DNA of 41,527 nt from Verrucomicrobiaceae bacterium (GTDB taxonomy: Bacteria > Verrucomicrobiota > Verrucomicrobiia > Verrucomicrobiales > Verrucomicrobiaceae): assembly GCA_947466075.1 (NCBI GenBank), contig CANIBP010000057.1, positions 1 through 41,527 on the forward strand, written 5' to 3'. The translations under genes were made by a program, and so were the position numbers. The notes beneath the pieces are model-generated. The model was not told the DNA's origin. It did not search any database and saw only the letters and a list, made by a program, of their open reading frames with translations. Shown one piece after another: positions 41,373 to 41,527 of the stretch (within the stretch, counting starts at the first letter, position 1; the number at the start of each line of letters is the position of its first letter).

Positions 41373-41527
41373 ATGGCGAAGGTTGCGGCATGGTTCCGTG
41401 CTGATGAAAACACAACGCTTTGCATGCTGGGGGCCGCTCAAAGAGCGGCTCAAAAAAATGGTCCCCTGAAGCTTGCGGCAGACCTCCAGCAGGATTGGAC
41501 TTGGTGCTTGATGCTCTGTTCTACCGG
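41373..41527 (+). CDS. Possible N-terminal fragment of an unidentified gene, cut by the window edge
   Basis: The frame is open from ATG at 41373 to the last base, giving 51 residues (MAKVAAWFRADENTTLCML and onward). It diverges from the membrane GT2 gene, a common arrangement. The pattern of LCML, then a helical stretch, then DWTWCLMLC, loosely recalls the N terminus of an uncharacterised nucleotidyltransferase family (PF14907-like) common in polysaccharide loci. The match is too short to rely on, and the true start may lie elsewhere. Confidence 0.3.
   Translation, partial: MAKVAAWFRADENTTLCMLGAAQRAAQKNGPLKLAADLQQDWTWCLMLCST

Noticed and set aside
41433..41449. Perfect seven-base hairpin GCCGCTC-AAA-GAGCGGC near the right edge, considered as a terminator
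   Set aside because: It is followed on the plus strand by A-rich rather than T-rich sequence, and the T-run on the minus strand precedes the stem. It also falls inside an open frame where the repeat is explained by Ala-Gln/Arg-Ala codons.
1..41527. CRISPR arrays, tRNA or rRNA genes, insertion sequences, prophage genes and riboswitches
   Set aside because: I looked for regular spaced repeats, cloverleaf-type segments, transposase motifs and long structured leaders and saw none.

Overview
This window is an almost uninterrupted surface-polysaccharide (exopolysaccharide or O-antigen type) locus from a Gram-negative-type bacterium. An outer-membrane beta-barrel protein, a Wza-like lipoprotein and a Wzc-like tyrosine autokinase establish the envelope type. 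Moderately high G+C, many gene starts without a Shine-Dalgarno sequence, and the gene mix (GbsR/MarR regulator next to wza/wzc, FkbM and CelD-like proteins) fit a Verrucomicrobiota member. That assignment is an inference, since no rRNA or other marker gene is present.

Layout. Left edge (1-5.1 kb): the 3' end of a sulfotransferase-like gene, a convergent beta-barrel protein, a small membrane protein, a methyltransferase coupled to a membrane-anchored endonuclease/exonuclease/phosphatase-fold protein, and a small exported protein. Export and control (5.4-13.3 kb): wzc and wza run leftward and diverge from a GbsR-like regulator across a region with two inverted repeats. Rightward follow the ABC exporter permease (wzm), an LhgO-like FAD oxidoreductase, a SIS-domain phosphosugar isomerase and the exporter ATPase with a C-terminal carbohydrate-binding-type domain (wzt).

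Sugar-building core (13.4-29.0 kb): a tightly packed rightward operon. It encodes two SDR epimerase/dehydratases, a zinc-type dehydrogenase, a split transketolase pair, a HAD-phosphatase/APH-kinase fusion, two small methyltransferases, three related NovU-type C-methyltransferases (one lacking a visible SAM motif), a WbuC cupin, an RfbD-like reductase, a Nudix hydrolase, a nucleotidyltransferase-PfkB kinase fusion with reversed HldE domain order, and an HddC/RmlA-like nucleotidyltransferase. Assembly and decoration (29.0-37.2 kb): GT2, GT61, FkbM, a second GT2, a methyltransferase, a CelD-like GNAT, a polysaccharide deacetylase and a GT4. Right edge (37.2-41.5 kb): a leftward GT4, a WcaJ-type initiating phosphoglycosyltransferase and a membrane GT2, with four perfect TTAGGG units in an intergenic gap, then a partial gene leaving the window.

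Working model: the core makes one or more unusual, heavily methylated sugars. Transketolase, SIS isomerase, PfkB kinase, HAD phosphatase and nucleotidyltransferases could together form a local route to an activated heptose, or transketolase could add a two-carbon branch to a nucleotide sugar. WcaJ starts the chain on a lipid carrier, the glycosyltransferases extend it, Wzm/Wzt moves it across the inner membrane, and Wzc/Wza may regulate and complete export. No Wzx flippase, Wzy polymerase, tRNA, rRNA, CRISPR array or insertion sequence was recognised.
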